Below are positions 47,438 through 59,739 of a DNA stretch of 64,000 nucleotides, one piece after another. The notes beneath the pieces are model-generated. The model did no database searches. It saw only the letters and a program-made list of their open reading frames with translations, and was not told the DNA's origin. The DNA is from Sclerotinia nivalis (taxonomy: Eukaryota > Ascomycota > Leotiomycetes > Helotiales > Sclerotiniaceae), in the NCBI GenBank assembly GCA_029531795.1, contig JAPEIS010000012.1:1736001-1800000 (forward strand). Reading direction: 5' to 3'. The translations under genes and the position numbers were made by a program. Position 1 is the stretch's first letter. Every line of letters begins with the position of its first letter.

Positions 47438-49904
47438 GTGGGTGATGGAGTGTGGCGGAGGGGAGGGTTGAATGAATGGGGTCGGATGAATGGAACGGGA
47501 TGGAGGGAGTTTGCATAGCCTTTTGGTTGCGGGTTGGTTGTCGATTTATCATGATTCATGATTCATGACATAGCAGGGAATAACATAGCGTCATAGATAG
47601 CGAGTAGCACAGCTCTTAAATAGCTGGGCTTTCTCTCTCTTTTTTTATAGATTACATTTGTATTTACATATCACATAGCGACTCATCTCATTCATCTCAT
47701 TCATAGTTAATTTATTAGTCTTTTTAGCAACAGAATAAAAATAAATATACAAATATCTTAAATACATTTCTTGAATTTCATTTGTATTTGTATTGTTATC
47801 GACAACACCTGCATATCGTGGAAAGTACATTGTTCAGAATGCTTGCTTCGCTTTGCTAAGTTTAGAATTCCTTTTGTACTAGAGGGTTTAAATCTTGCAC
47901 AGGATAGAAAGGGAACGGAAATGAAGAGGAGTGGAGAATGAAACTCTCTATATTGTTGTTCTCGAATTTGGGTTTCACACTGAAGCTTGAAGAGATAGGG
48001 CGGGGGCGAGGGGCATAAAGGTAGTATTTTCTATGCTTCTGCTCCATTTTCTTCATGGTAAATACTAGGGCTCTAGGGAACTTTCCGCTTGAGGAATGCA
48101 GAATAAATGGTGTATTTCCTGCATCTGCATTTGAGTTGCAGTGATATGAGTGGGATGGAGAATATTTGAGGGGATTGACAATAAGGTGGCTCTGTCGTTA
48201 TCCTTAAGAAGAAATACAGGTTCCATGACCTCACCACTCATATCCTGTCAATGACGAGAGTAGGCGAGGTTATTGCCGCTATTTCATTCGACATCCATTG
48301 GGATTTAGCTCCGGACGTCCAAAAGCTTCCAAACATACAAAGATAAGATTTATAAGGGTATCAGATAGTTAACCTCTCTGGTCCGCTGCAGCTGGAGGAT
48401 GGTTATAGGTTGAGCTCTGTCTGGACGCCATAAGTGTTGTCGCAATAGACCATTGGGTAGTTGCGCTGTAGCTTGGGGGCTCGCCATGCATTTTTATATT
48501 CGGAATCTTAATATGTGAGAAACCAGGTAAAATTAGTGAAGAAAGTTACCAGACTACTGGGTACACGTGAAGGGTTACTTTGTAATACACTAGTATCAAT
48601 TCATCGTCCTCTAAGCTAACATTGCAATTCCCGAATCTCCACTCTGCACAGGTGTATGGCTTCGCACGCATCTTGGAAACGGCTCAGGACATGGCAGAGA
48701 GTAGGATGAGCTGACTGATATATAGAAGAAGTGTGAAGCTCGTCAGTCCCTTATATTATGCGATGGCTGAAGGTGGACAGTGTTTTCTTGAGTTTGAGTT
48801 ATCGATGAAGATAGTTCTCAGCAATGGTTGTTATATTTTGGTTTTGTTGTCGGAATATATGGAGATAGGTTCGGGTTGTGTAGTTTGTAGATAGAAGCCA
48901 AAAAAAAGCGGGGTCGAGAGTGATTCATCGTATCTAAGCCAGGAAACCTCTTGAAATTTCACCAAATCATAGATATATATTGGTTTGGAAATATAAATCA
49001 AATAGGAACATTGATACCTGATCACCCATTACGAACGAAAATTAGATTTCATTTATAATTTTAATCAATGGGGTAAGGGGATTGGCTTTTTCGGAAGGAC
49101 ATGAATTTATTTAGGTAAGTCTTACTTAGCTACTGAGCATCATCGGGCGATCATCAAACCAAAGCTCATCAACTCTCTACCCATGGAATTCCCCGAGTAG
49201 AGGCCAATGGCATTGAATGCTGGAAGTCATTTGACATAATCAACAAAGGTTCTCTTGCCAAATGTTGAAACGTAGTCCAGGAGATCTAACCCCAAAGCTA
49301 TAATGATGAGGATTTCTCCGTATTTCCGATTAGCAGCTCTTTCGTTTGCTTTGTTCAAGGTAGACGGTACGTACCGTAGCTTTGATGGAGCTCTCATTGA
49401 TGGAGCTCTCAGTGAATAGAGAAAAGGGGAAAGGCATGTGAATATTGAATGCAAATTGGATGTTGATAACCTTATCGATTAGTTTCATCTGTATATCATT
49501 TGAGATCATCTCATGGATTAATTGATTTTTAGACACCCATTTTTCCATCTCCATCTCCATCTCCATCTCCATCTATCTTCATATCTTCATATCACATCAC
49601 GTGTATCACCACCCCCTTACGAAATAATCCTTGTTCAGTTTAAACTTCCCCGCATAATAATACCGAAATCCAAATCCCAAATCTCTCATTTGTTAGAAAT
49701 GAAAATCTACTGGGTACCTCTTTTCAAGTCCCGAGTTCAACACGCCTCCAAAATCCTCATCATCTACTTCAAACATCTTCAGCCCAATGCGCAAAGACAT
49801 TCAACACTCTTTCTTTCAATGTGATAATGAACATACTTGAATTACAAGTTAACGATCTAAATTATATCGCCGAGTCACCCATTGCTATCCCAGTTTTCGA
49901 TAAT
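47438..49904. other. Intergenic region with simple repeats
   Basis: No supported gene. Short repeats include CTCATTCAT near 47693-47705, a GGAGCTCTCA duplication at 49387-49416 and a CCATCT hexamer run (about five copies) at 49546-49575. The final 300 bases are CT-rich and presumably form the transcription-factor promoter and leader. Confidence 0.5.
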
Positions 49905-52900
49905 ATGAATGGTCAACAGTCTTCGGAATCACCCGTGGATACCGGGGCTCAGAGCGGAAAGAAGAGAAAAAGTATATCAGGTGAAGGAGAATCAATAACA
50001 AATGGAAATTCAAAGGATAGAGAAGGGGCTCCACATACAAGAGCAAAGAGAAATAGATATATATCTATCGCTTGGTAAGTGGAATTTGATCCTTTTTGTT
50101 GTTCATCTTTCTGTGATGTTTCTATCTTGGTGCTTTTGAAGATGATTGAAGTTTAATTGCTCCTTGATGGTTTGTTGGATATCCGCCCGAGGAAGAAGAG
50201 CATTCCGAACTTCCTGCAGACATTTTTAAAATCTGGAATTGAAGGAATAGGTTTCATTGATACTGATATACATATTATAGTAATGAATGCAAACGAAGAA
50301 AGATTAAATGTAATGGAAATACACCATGTCAACGATGCGGAAACCTCAACCTCGAATGTCAATATGCTCCGAATTGTTGTACCAATGGCTTCAAGGAATC
50401 GGAGGAGTTTCGTCAAATGAAGTCACAGCTTGCCTCATTACAAGAACAAGTGGATAATCTATACTCGAATCTCAATACCATGCGCGCAGGTGGTGGTGGA
50501 AGTGGTGATGGCAGCATACCTTATGGCACATCATCAGAAAGATCATTATCAATTTCACAACAATCCGGAGCACAGGCACTTTCTCCCATAAGTCGATATA
50601 AACCTATACCCAGACATCCTTCATTTCGTGGACCGACTAGCTCAGCTTTTGGATTAAACGTGGCAAAAAACACACTTCATAACATGGGATATCAGGGATT
50701 GGCAGATGAAGGAATCATTACTCAAGATCCTACACCAATACCATCACCACCGCCAACACGACCAAGGGCATTACCATCCATTAATTTGAATGGTGCTCGA
50801 GCTCCAGATCCATTGAGAAGTGTAAATCGTGAAGAGATGATTCGACTTTGTAGGGTATACGAAGAAGAAATGGGTCTGATGTATCCTGTTTTGGATATTG
50901 AAGAATTGATTACTCATGGATGCAACCTTTTTGATTTCATTGATGCTGCGGTGAGGAATGGCCTTGCCACCTCAAACAACAATCAAGGTATTAATGATAT
51001 TAATTCTTGTATGTTGAAAACTGTTATGGCTATTTCCATGATTATTGAGGGATGTGGGCAAAGTGATTTGGCTTTTCGATTATTTGAGAGTGTTAGAGAG
51101 CCAGCTGATCGTGCTTTACATGATGAATTTGTGGAGGTCAAAAGCTTACCTTTCTTGGTCCTTGTGGTGAGTTGAGGGAATTTTGTTTATTGTTGTTATT
51201 GTGTTTTGCAGGTTGTATTTGTCAAAGTAGTGGAAGGTCAAAGGAGTCAGAAACTTTAGTGAGTTGAGTTTAAAACAAGTGTGTCCGGTTTTTAAGTATG
51301 ATGAAAGTTGTTTGAGGATCATGAATCACCATTACCATGTTTGGTCAGTGGGAAATGACCTTCATCTCATAGTTGTGTCTTTTGTTGAGAAGTCGAGTGG
51401 GACCGATGCCCAGCAATTGTGGATAAGAGCATGTGTACCTTCAACTATTAATGACTTAAGGATGATACAAAGTTGTAAAAGACAATTTCTCAAGAAGAAG
51501 ATCATTAAACAGGATTGAAGGGGTAAGCTGCCAAAAAAAGAAATTGGGTCTTGGGAGGAATCGAACCACCGGTAATAACTCAAACGCACGCTTGGTTTAT
51601 TTGTTTTACCATTAAAGTACAAGGCCTATATGATTTATTGTTCACCTGGACGCTTATTACATCCGATATGGGCTTCTAAGTTATGGGATATTGATATCCA
51701 TAGGCTCGATGGGAATTGAGGACCACGAAAAAGGGATCTTGCTGAATTCGGGAGTTCACTGAAGGAGCAAATAGCAGATGCTCGATGAGTCGTCAAGGGA
51801 AAAAATTACAAAAAGGCAATTGGCCTAGGAAGGAATTGAACCTCCGATTCTCCTGTCAGTGAACACTAGGTTTCTATTTTACCATAAACTACACAGCCTA
51901 TATGATGTATTGTTGTATGGGGTCATTCATTGCATCTGATACGGATTTTCCAAGACATACGACCGCTAATGCCTTTATTGGTACGAGGGATTCAGAGGAT
52001 CACAAAATTTATATCTTGCTGCGCTTGCTTGAATTTGAGGCCGGGGAAAAAAGAATACTCAGTCGAACCTTAATGGCGGCCCAAGAAATCAAGAAGAAAA
52101 GAACACCGGCCTCGGAAGGAGCCGAACCTACACAATGTCGTCTCTGGTTAAAACTTTGCGTTCCACAATTGAATTTCAAGGCCAATCTGATTTATTGTTG
52201 ATTGGATCGTTCATTATGGAGATAGTAGCCTAACCAATGTCTATATGGAGCCTAGAGTGTGACGCAGGATTATGTGTCTTCATTCTTTCATGAATTTCTC
52301 CGATTTTGTAATTCCTCACGATTGAGGATAAGCGAAGGTCCACAAAAACTTCAACGTCATTGGAGGCGTTGGTCTACATTCTAATCCTCTAAGAATCTTC
52401 AATTGGAGACCAGCTTTGAAGAAGAGATGCGCTTTGTAGAATGGGAAGGAAAATTAAAAAGAGGTCCCAAAATATATGATTTGGACCCCGCGGGCTTCGA
52501 TCCCACTTCTCTGGAATGCTTTACCTGAAAGCTACACAGTGTGTTAAGCCAATTACACTAGACGCCCTTTGGTTTTGTTTGATTGGGGTCACTTATTTAC
52601 GTTTTTGTCCCGTCATGTCTCTAAAAATCTTATGGACCTTATCCTTGGTGGGCAAATTCACGCGCCAGAGCCATTGCTCGAAGTCTCGGCATCGAAACAC
52701 CTCAAATTGACTACTTAGGTACCAATTGTACTTGTAATATCCACGCATCAGCCTACTCTTTTATGGCATATATCGTCTACTTATAATCCACAGTTTCTCT
52801 CCTTCATCAGTTTTTGGCGAATGATGCAAAGCAATTTTCCCCACTTCCCACTCCATTCCTTTGTTTTTTGATGTATTTCCTGCGATTCTACTTGAAATGA

Positions 52901-54227
52901 ACTCCAACATCATCTTTATACTAACATAGTCCACAGGCAATATATCATTTCCATTGTGATGAAGAAGCATTAGCTTGGCGCATAATTGGGCAAGTCGCGC
53001 GAATGTCGATTGAGTTAGGTCTCCACAGACGTGATTCTTTTTTCAAGGTTGTGATTGATGAAAGAGAACGGATGGCTATCACCAAACTTTTCTGGTCAAT
53101 CTATGTACTTGATCGAAGATGGAGTTTTGGTACAGGCATGCCTTTTGCTTTACAAGATTCAGATATTGATCCTAATTTACCAGAACCTGTATGTAATCTT
53201 CTTTCTTCACTGGTGACTTGACTGATTTTTCTAGGATGGGACCGTCCCTTATCTACATGTTATGATAGCATATTCGAGAATAGGTTCTAAAGTGTGGCGC
53301 TCAATCTGCTCCTTTTCCCCAACACCTTCGATGACGATAAACACCGAGGAGTTGGATTATCTAGATTACCAAATTTCTCAATGGCAGAAAACGATACCAC
53401 CTCATTTACAGCTTCCAACAGCCAGCTCACCACCAGCCTCATCTCGCGCAATTCATCGGCTTCAAATACTTCTATACCTACGTGCCAATCAAATGCGTAT
53501 CCTCATTTATCGCCCTGTTCTACATTCAGCATCTGCTATACAAGAACATGTTCGACACGCGTCTACAGTTGTTGAGTTTGCAAAAGATACAATTCGCGCT
53601 CTCACACATCTTAATCAAACCACAGATATTTACCGCGTACAACAAGTCTGTTTCAATTACTTTCTTATCTCTGCATTGGCAGTCATTTTTCTCGCAAGTT
53701 GTCATGCTCCAGTAACTTTCAGCTCGATTTGTCGCGATGAATTTTATATGGCACTCGATCTCGTCAAGGGCTTCTCCAATAAATCCTTTGTTGCGAAGCG
53801 TCTTTGGAAAACAATCAAAGGCCTAAAGGAAGTAGCGCCGAAACTCGGGCTGTGCCCAGCATCAAATAATCATCTTAATGGTACATTAGGAGCGGACGAT
53901 GCTCACAGTAGTGCCGCACTTGCAATGGCTGGGTTGGCAGGTCATGAAATCACGGGCCTGGGAGCAGGATTCGATACAAATGGACATGGAAGTGGACAAG
54001 GAATGGGTACGGGAACAGTAAGCAGTCCGATGACGGGAAATCAAATGAGTTATGAAATGACCCATTTATTTGAGGCGGCGTTAGGAATGGGAGTTGGGCA
54101 TAATGGGTATGGAGCTAGTAATGGGATGGATGGGACACTGGGGGTGGGAGGAGAAAATGTGGGAGGTGTTGGTCCTGCATTTGGAGAAGGGGATGAATTG
54201 TTTAGGCAGTTGAGGGATTTGTTTTAG
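49905..54227 (+). CDS. Zn(II)2Cys6 transcription factor, candidate regulator of the homogentisate cluster
   Basis: Exons 49905-50074, 50281-51166, 52937-53188 and 53235-54227 join in phase to 766 aa. The first intron splits the zinc-cluster Cys codon (TG|T). The domain reads ACNECKRRKIKCNGNTPCQR then CGNLNLECQYAP, with the six Cys in CX2CX6CX5CX2CX6C spacing. It is followed by a short coiled coil (QLASLQEQVDNLYSNLNTM) and a fungal-specific TF domain (MEEMGLMYPVLDIEEL type; VARMSIELGLHRRDSF; FWSIYVLDRRWSFGTGMPFA). The C-terminus is Gly/Met-rich. The third intron in the model order (second listed gap, 51167-52936) is 1,770 nt, extraordinary here, and carries tRNA-like repeats; its branch site TACTAAC and CACAG acceptor look intact. 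An upstream in-frame ATG at 49827 is an alternative start. Regulation of the neighbours is inferred from location. Confidence 0.85.
51546..51626 (-). other. tRNA-like sequence 1 in intron
   Basis: On the minus strand the 5' GGCCTTG pairs with 3' CAAGACC at six of seven positions. The T-arm is GGTGG-TTCGATT-CCTCC with four of five pairs, giving a perfect box B (GGTTCGATTCC). A box-A-like TACTTTAATGGTAAAAC follows the acceptor strand. The anticodon hairpin (TAAAC/GTTTG) has a 9-nt loop rather than 7, so a working tRNA is unlikely. Confidence 0.6.
51821..51898 (-). other. tRNA-like sequence 2 in intron
   Basis: Starts GGCTGTGTAGTTTATGG (box-A-like) and ends with GGAGGTTCAATTCCTTC then CTAGGCC. 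The T-arm pairs fully with wobble, and the acceptor pairs at five of seven. It is clearly related to copy 1, including the flanking CCTATATGATKTATTGTT on the plus strand. Confidence 0.55.
52107..52183 (-). other. tRNA-like sequence 3 in intron
   Basis: Acceptor strands GGCCTTG and CGAGGCC pair at all seven positions (one G-T). The T-arm is GTAGG-TTCGGCT-CCTTC with four of five pairs. The D-arm has lost its box A and no normal anticodon arm forms. The flank again contains TGATTTATTGTTG. Confidence 0.55.
52482..52567 (-). other. tRNA-like sequence 4 in intron, the best preserved
   Basis: Starts GGGCGTCTAGTGTAATTGG, a good box A, with a perfect D-stem GTGT/ACAC. The T-arm GTGGG-ATCGAAG-CCCGC pairs at five of five, and the acceptor pairs at six of seven with wobbles, followed by A as discriminator. 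The middle (34 nt) is too long for a class-I tRNA and gives either a shifted anticodon hairpin AGCTT-TCAGGTA-AAGCA or a stem with an intron-like insert. C replaces the invariant T33. A degenerate tRNA gene or tRNA-derived SINE is likely. Confidence 0.55.
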
Positions 54228-54998
54228 CAGTGGGTAAATTTGCGATGGTATATGTAGTGTGTATTGTGTATTAGTTTGCATTTGGAGCGGAAGCTTGGTA
54301 TGGTGGTGGCTATCGATATTAACTGGCCTGGACATATGGTGGAAACTTTGAATTATGGAGCAAATTGCAGCTTTACTAGTAATTTATATATTTATTTATC
54401 TAATTCATCAAGCACAACAGCCCTTCCCATATCATATACAGCAAAGACTAGGCTGACCAATTTATTCATACCGGGTGGTAGTTGTCGGCTGGAACTAAGA
54501 CTTTAAACATTCAATCAATCTCTTGGTATCTTATCCCAGAATCACACCGATTCTTAAACGAATATTACGAAATTGACCGCATCTAATAATCTGATACATC
54601 ACATCACTGCCACGGTCTTCCTGCATTGCTGCACCACCGCGGAATTTTGTTGAGGAGGTTGAGGACGGAATTAGTACCGCTTAGTTCTTCATGCATACTA
54701 AGTGCTGCAGAGCTTAGAGTAAAGTTTTCCCCACGGCTCCACAAAAAGTTCATTCCGCGCCTTCGGAAGCTCTGCACGACCCCTCTATACGAAATAGTTG
54801 GTTGAGCTTGACATCGGCGTGTACAATATTGGACGTGGTTGATATTTGTCGAATTGGAATTGAGTAAGTTATGTGCAATTTACATCATACCTACAATTAA
54901 TCTCTTCATCCCTCTTTGAATCCAACGATTTACCTCAAATTCAGCATCCTATCAAGTCCCCACACACAGCTTCCTCCTCCTCGCAAGCCCTTGCCAAA
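54228..54998. promoter_or_regulatory. Spacer between transcription factor and fahA, containing the fahA promoter
   Basis: Tandem genes on the same strand are separated by 771 bp. An in-frame ATG at 54873 would extend FahA by 42 residues. That extension is Ser/Gln-rich and followed by a CT-rich leader just before the ATG at 54999, so I treat it as 5' UTR. Confidence 0.5.
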
Positions 54999-56377
54999 AT
55001 GCCTTCTCTCAGATCTTGGCTCCGTATCCCCCCTAACAGCGATTTTTCTATCCTCAATATCCCCTTTGGTATCATCACCTCCCGCAATTCCCAAACCATC
55101 CACCGACCAGCCATCCGCATTGGGAACCATGTCTTGGATCTTCTCGCATTTTCCAAATCATCGGGTTTCCAAAAACTTCCTTCCTTCAAAGATCACCTCT
55201 CCGTCTTCGAAGAACCAAATCTCAATGCGTTCGCTGCATTAGGTCAACCCGTTCATCGAGAAGTTAGAAAATATATACAAGAGGTTTTCAAGGAGGATAC
55301 ACCATATCCGGAATTATTGAAGGATAATGAAGAAGTTCAAAAGGAGTGTTTGTTGAAAGAGGGAGATTGGAAAAATCATCTGCCAATGAGGATTGGTGAT
55401 TATACGGATTTTTTTGCGGGTATCAATCATGCTAGGAATGCGGGGACTATGTTTAGAGTGAGTTCGCACTTGCTGTGTTTGTCTGGTTTTGTATGAGAAA
55501 TTCTAACATATATTTGAAGGGGGCAGAAAATGCACTTCAACCGAATTATACACATGTGCCAATTGGGTACCATGGCCGCGCATCATCCATTGTCGTCTCC
55601 GGAACTCAAATTACACGTCCAAATGGTCAAATAATACTCGATCCAAAGGCTCCTGGTCCTAAGAAACCTATATTTGGACCTTCTAGACGACTCGATATTG
55701 AATTAGAACTTGGATGTTTCTTATGCACAGGAAATGAACTCGGGGAACCTATCAAAGTTACAAAAGCTGGAGAAAACATCTTCGGATATGTTCTCATGAA
55801 CGATTGGTCCGCAAGGGATATCCAAAATTGGGAATACGTCCCATTAGGTCCATTTAACGGAAAGAATTTCGCAACGAGTATTAGTCCATGGATTGTCTTA
55901 CAAGACGCTATTGCACCTTTTCGAACCGCGAAATTGAAGACGGAAATGTCGAAATCGGGGGAATTGTTGGAGTATTTAAAAGAGGAAAATAATAACACGG
56001 GTCTTGATATTCATTTGGAAATTGATCTTACAACTCCAGATGGAAGCACAACTACGATTGGAAAAGTTAATGCGAAGAATTTAATATGGAGTTTTGAACA
56101 AATGCTCGCTCATCATAGTAGTGGCGGGTGTAATATGAGGACGGGGGATTTATTGGGTAGTGGAACGATTACCGGTGAGGGTGATCAGGAAATGGGAAGT
56201 TTACTTGAGATGTCGTGGGGAGGATCAAAAGATATTTGGTTGGTGGGAATGGAGACGAGGAAGTTTTTGAAGGATGGGGATGAGGTTACGTTGAGGGGTA
56301 CTTGTGGAGAGGAAGAGGGGGCCAAGGTTGGATTTGGTGAGTGTAGGGGGAGGGTGGTTAGTGCGGTTAATTACTAG
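54999..56377 (+). CDS. fahA: Fumarylacetoacetase
   Basis: Hydrolyses fumarylacetoacetate to fumarate and acetoacetate, the last step of tyrosine and homogentisate breakdown (established). Exons 54999-55457 and 55520-56377 (62-nt intron) give 438 aa, a normal length. Starts MPSLRSWLRIPPNSDFSI. Signatures include DYTDFFAGINHARNAGTMFR, then NYTHVPIGYHGRASSIVVSG with the catalytic His, and FGPSRRLDIELELGCF and MNDWSARDIQ with metal-binding acidic residues. PLGPFNGKNFATSISPWIV carries the active-site Lys, and AHHSSGGCNMRTGDLLGSGT is near the C-terminus. It is the fourth gene of the cluster. No second FAH-like domain is present. Confidence 0.97.
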
Positions 56378-59300
56378 GGGGCGGGTGATGGATAATAGAT
56401 AGGGTTATGGAAGGATATGGCTTGAAGTGAATATATTCTATCTACTGTGTTCTTTCTTGTTTTGAAATAAAACATTAAAACTGACCTCGACTATTTTCAA
56501 TACATGTGACAGCACTGCACACGATAGCAGGAAATGACAGGAACGTAACGCCCATTCTCGAGATTAATTTTCACCCCCTTGTCTCACGCAAGTTGGTTGT
56601 TTTTGAACCTGCATATGGTGATTGTGTGTGTGTGTAGTCCCCGGGAGGGGGGCGGATGGGGGGTGCGATGAGAGATGAAGGAATGAAGGAATAGAGGAAT
56701 AGAGGAATAAATAAAGGAGAGAAAGGGGTTGTTGTAAGTGATGTGTTTATTTAATTTCTGGGAAGTTTTGTGTTGGAAGGACGGTGTGGATGTAAGGCGT
56801 GTGCGTGTAGATATTGTGATTTTATGCGGTAAGGGGAGGTTAAATTAAGGAAAAGTGAGAATGTGGTGTTAGTGGTAGTGGATGAAAGTGTTGGTTCTGA
56901 TTAATGTTGTGCTGGGGAATCATATTTTTTATTTAGAGGATTATATGTGGGAAATAAGGTGGAGGATGATGGAAGTGAGGTTTTATTTTGTTTGTTCTTG
57001 TTGTTTGTTTGGGGGTTGCAGTTTGTTGGGGGGGGGGGTTGGAGGGAAGTAGAAAGGGGAGGGGAAGAGGAAAATGGAGGTGTGGTTGGAGGGTTGAAAG
57101 GGTTAATTTGGAGGGGATTTTTGTTGCTGATAAGGTATTGTAGATTAGAGGGGATATACTGTCACTGTTGATAAATATAGAATTGACATTAGATAGAATA
57201 TAAGGATGATTGTTGTTGCTATTTAATGTCGCCGTCTTCTGTTAGCTTTTGGTGTCATTGCATCAAACTCACCTTGAGAGTTGATCTCTTGATCTGAGTA
57301 CAGCGAGCGGACTACTCCAAACTTAGCTCCCCGGGTCCTGTTGCAATTATACAACTTTTTCAATGGCTATACCGAAGAAACTGGAAGTAAAAGGCCTCTT
57401 ATAGTGAGAAGTTATGAATTTTGAGCCATTTTGGAGCAGATAGTATGATATATTACAAGACCTGCCTTGTGGAAAAAACATGAAGTGAGAAAGTTACTCT
57501 AAGTCGGTAGTGAATAGTTAAGCGAGGAAGTCAAACAGTTATACTAAACTCCGTGGGTATCTTTGGATGGGAGTACATAAGTCGTTACTTATGCTTTATT
57601 ATTAAACCATATATTTAGCTCACAAACGGAAATCTCCTTCTTTTAAGGGCATCTGACTATAGGTAAGTAACATATTCCCCAATCCCCAAAACAACTTCAT
57701 AGTGAGCCCGAATTTCTGAATCTCCCGCTCCCTCCAAATTCCATTAATGACGGAATCTCAATTTTCACTACCGAGGAATCAAACCACTTCATCATTGTTA
57801 CACAAGCCCGCTATAATCTAGCTTTCCCTTGTTCTACTGCCAAAAATCCCTTTCAGTTGTTTGTATAAAGATAAAATTGAGGTTAAGGTTGTACATCAAG
57901 GTTGTCAATCCATCCTCTTCACTCTTTCTTTCTCCTTACTTTTCCAGACAGCCGCCGGGTATACTAGATTGTAAAGTTTTATCCCAAGATCTACAACCCA
58001 TAATCTTGGGGGTTGACATTTAGGTTTTTTTTTGGCTGGTACATTATTATCAATGGAATTACTTTTGTACTTCAGAATTGAAAAGTCAGTATTTGTTAGA
58101 TCTAGTGTTCGAGAGTGAGGTGGTCTTGGAGATTTCCAGAATGTTCCTTTTTTGGCTGCAGCAATTAAGCAGTGATTCATTGGGTACTTTTCTGCGGCAA
58201 ATTATTATCAGTTGTCTTCGCATTACAAGATTTTTCATGGATTTCTCGATCTCTTCAACGGGTTACCAGAAAAAATGTATAGCTTTTCATAGTAAATGCC
58301 CGCCCATGTAAGCTCTTAGCTGGCTGATCGTTTTCGAATATATTCTTCGTGTTTATTTTATTCAGCAGGTAAGACAACCTCCTCCAATTTCATCATTTTA
58401 TATGCGACTGAAATTCATTTGACAAGAGCCTTACTTGACACACAGGTGAGACGTCTTGAACCCTAGAATAACGATTAAGATCGAACGTGTTGGTGTCAAT
58501 GACAAGAAATCTCAAGTGGGAAGCTCAGAGGATGGACTCTGGGGATGCATTGAAGATTTTCCAAGTTTAGTTTCGATTTCAATTTCTGTGTCGATAGGAT
58601 AGGTATACGGATGGACCTGTCGATAAAGTCAGAAGTAACTTCAGGTAAAACACCTTTCCGAACCATCGCTTGACGATGAGCTGACCCTCAATGCTTAGAG
58701 TTCTTGAGCGTGATATGGATTATCCTTGAATATAAAGTGACGGATAAATGACCAAGCCACCATGAGTTACCGACATGTTTACAAGTTTTAACAGTGTTAT
58801 CACGGTCGAAGCCTAGATTTTTAGAGGTGACAGCTTTGGATTTGTTCATTCCATAAAGGGGGATATTTATACGTGCCAGTTTTGTGTTCTTTCGCTAAAG
58901 ACCAAGCAACAACCTCAATTCCTCTCCAGAGGCTGTAGCCGAGAAAACTAATAAGAGGTGAACAATATTGATTGGCGACTCGACAGGAGTACATATTCTG
59001 GCCTCAAACGAAGTGCATAACTTCAAGCTGCTCAATCTTGCAAGACTGATATCTACAATTTTAAGTGCACATTCCTGACCAAAATCTAATATGCACATAG
59101 TTCCGATCTATCATCATCCTATCCTTGCTAAAAAGGCCGCTGAGCGTTCAGGAATAGACGGCGCCAGTGAAAATGATAGTGGGTAGATATCTAGAGTATA
59201 CTTACTCAATATTCAAGCTCCTTTGTTAACAATCTATATGATTTTCTCTCAACTCATCAAGGCGATGTGCCACCGACAAATTTGATTCCTGGGATTGATG

Positions 59301-59739
59301 TTTTAAGTATGTATGTCGATTATAGTTTCTTATCTTGAGAACGTTCACTCTTATTTCACTGACTAACATACCGCAGATTTCTAGAGAAGGGCTGTATACA
59401 TTGAGATTGGGAAGCCAGGTACTATCACTCACAGTTTGCTATGGAAAGCCTACTACACCTCATCCTTGGGGTGCGTGGCTTTGTGTCCTCGAGTCTATTG
59501 ATCTCTATTAAGTTGAAATACTGATTGAAGAAGAAAAGGCATGTGTTATCTTCAAATCATTCAGTTATAATCCCGTCGGAGGATGCTTGCTGTCCTTCTT
59601 TAATCTTAGCTGGTAATTTCTTTTTTTCAATTCACTGCTCGGACTTAACTGTGCCGAAGACACTTCTTCCTCCTTTATCATATTCTGTCTTTCCAGATCA
59701 TACAATCATTTTTCTTTCCTTTCCAGGTTAATTGTCAAT
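56378..59739. other. 3.4-kb intergenic region including a C-poor tract
   Basis: After the fahA 3' end the plus strand is nearly free of C at 56641-57140 (about 14 C by eye), with G runs at 56643-56665 and about 57028-57039. The rest is ordinary AT-rich spacer. Frames near 57.8-59.1 kb lack motifs. Confidence 0.55.

Larger units (their letters stand above)
51167..52936 (+). other. Giant 1,770-nt intron in the Zn2Cys6 gene
   Basis: The donor is GTG|GTGAGT after codons for SLPFLVLV. The acceptor is CCACAG before codons AIYHFHCDEEALAWRIIG, and TACTAAC at about 52917-52923 is an ideal branch site. Joining gives an uninterrupted, family-typical TF-domain sequence. Neighbouring introns are 46-206 nt. 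Four tandem units containing tRNA-like sequences fill about 51.5-52.6 kb. Confidence 0.85.

Noticed and set aside
51546..52567. Functional tRNA genes in the giant intron
   Set aside because: Acceptor and T-arms pair, but anticodon arms are irregular, T33 is lost in the best copy, and D-arms are degenerate in copy 3. They are treated as tRNA-derived repeats.
54873..54998. N-terminal extension of fumarylacetoacetase
   Set aside because: The family starts close to MPSLRSWL; the extension is low-complexity and better read as leader.
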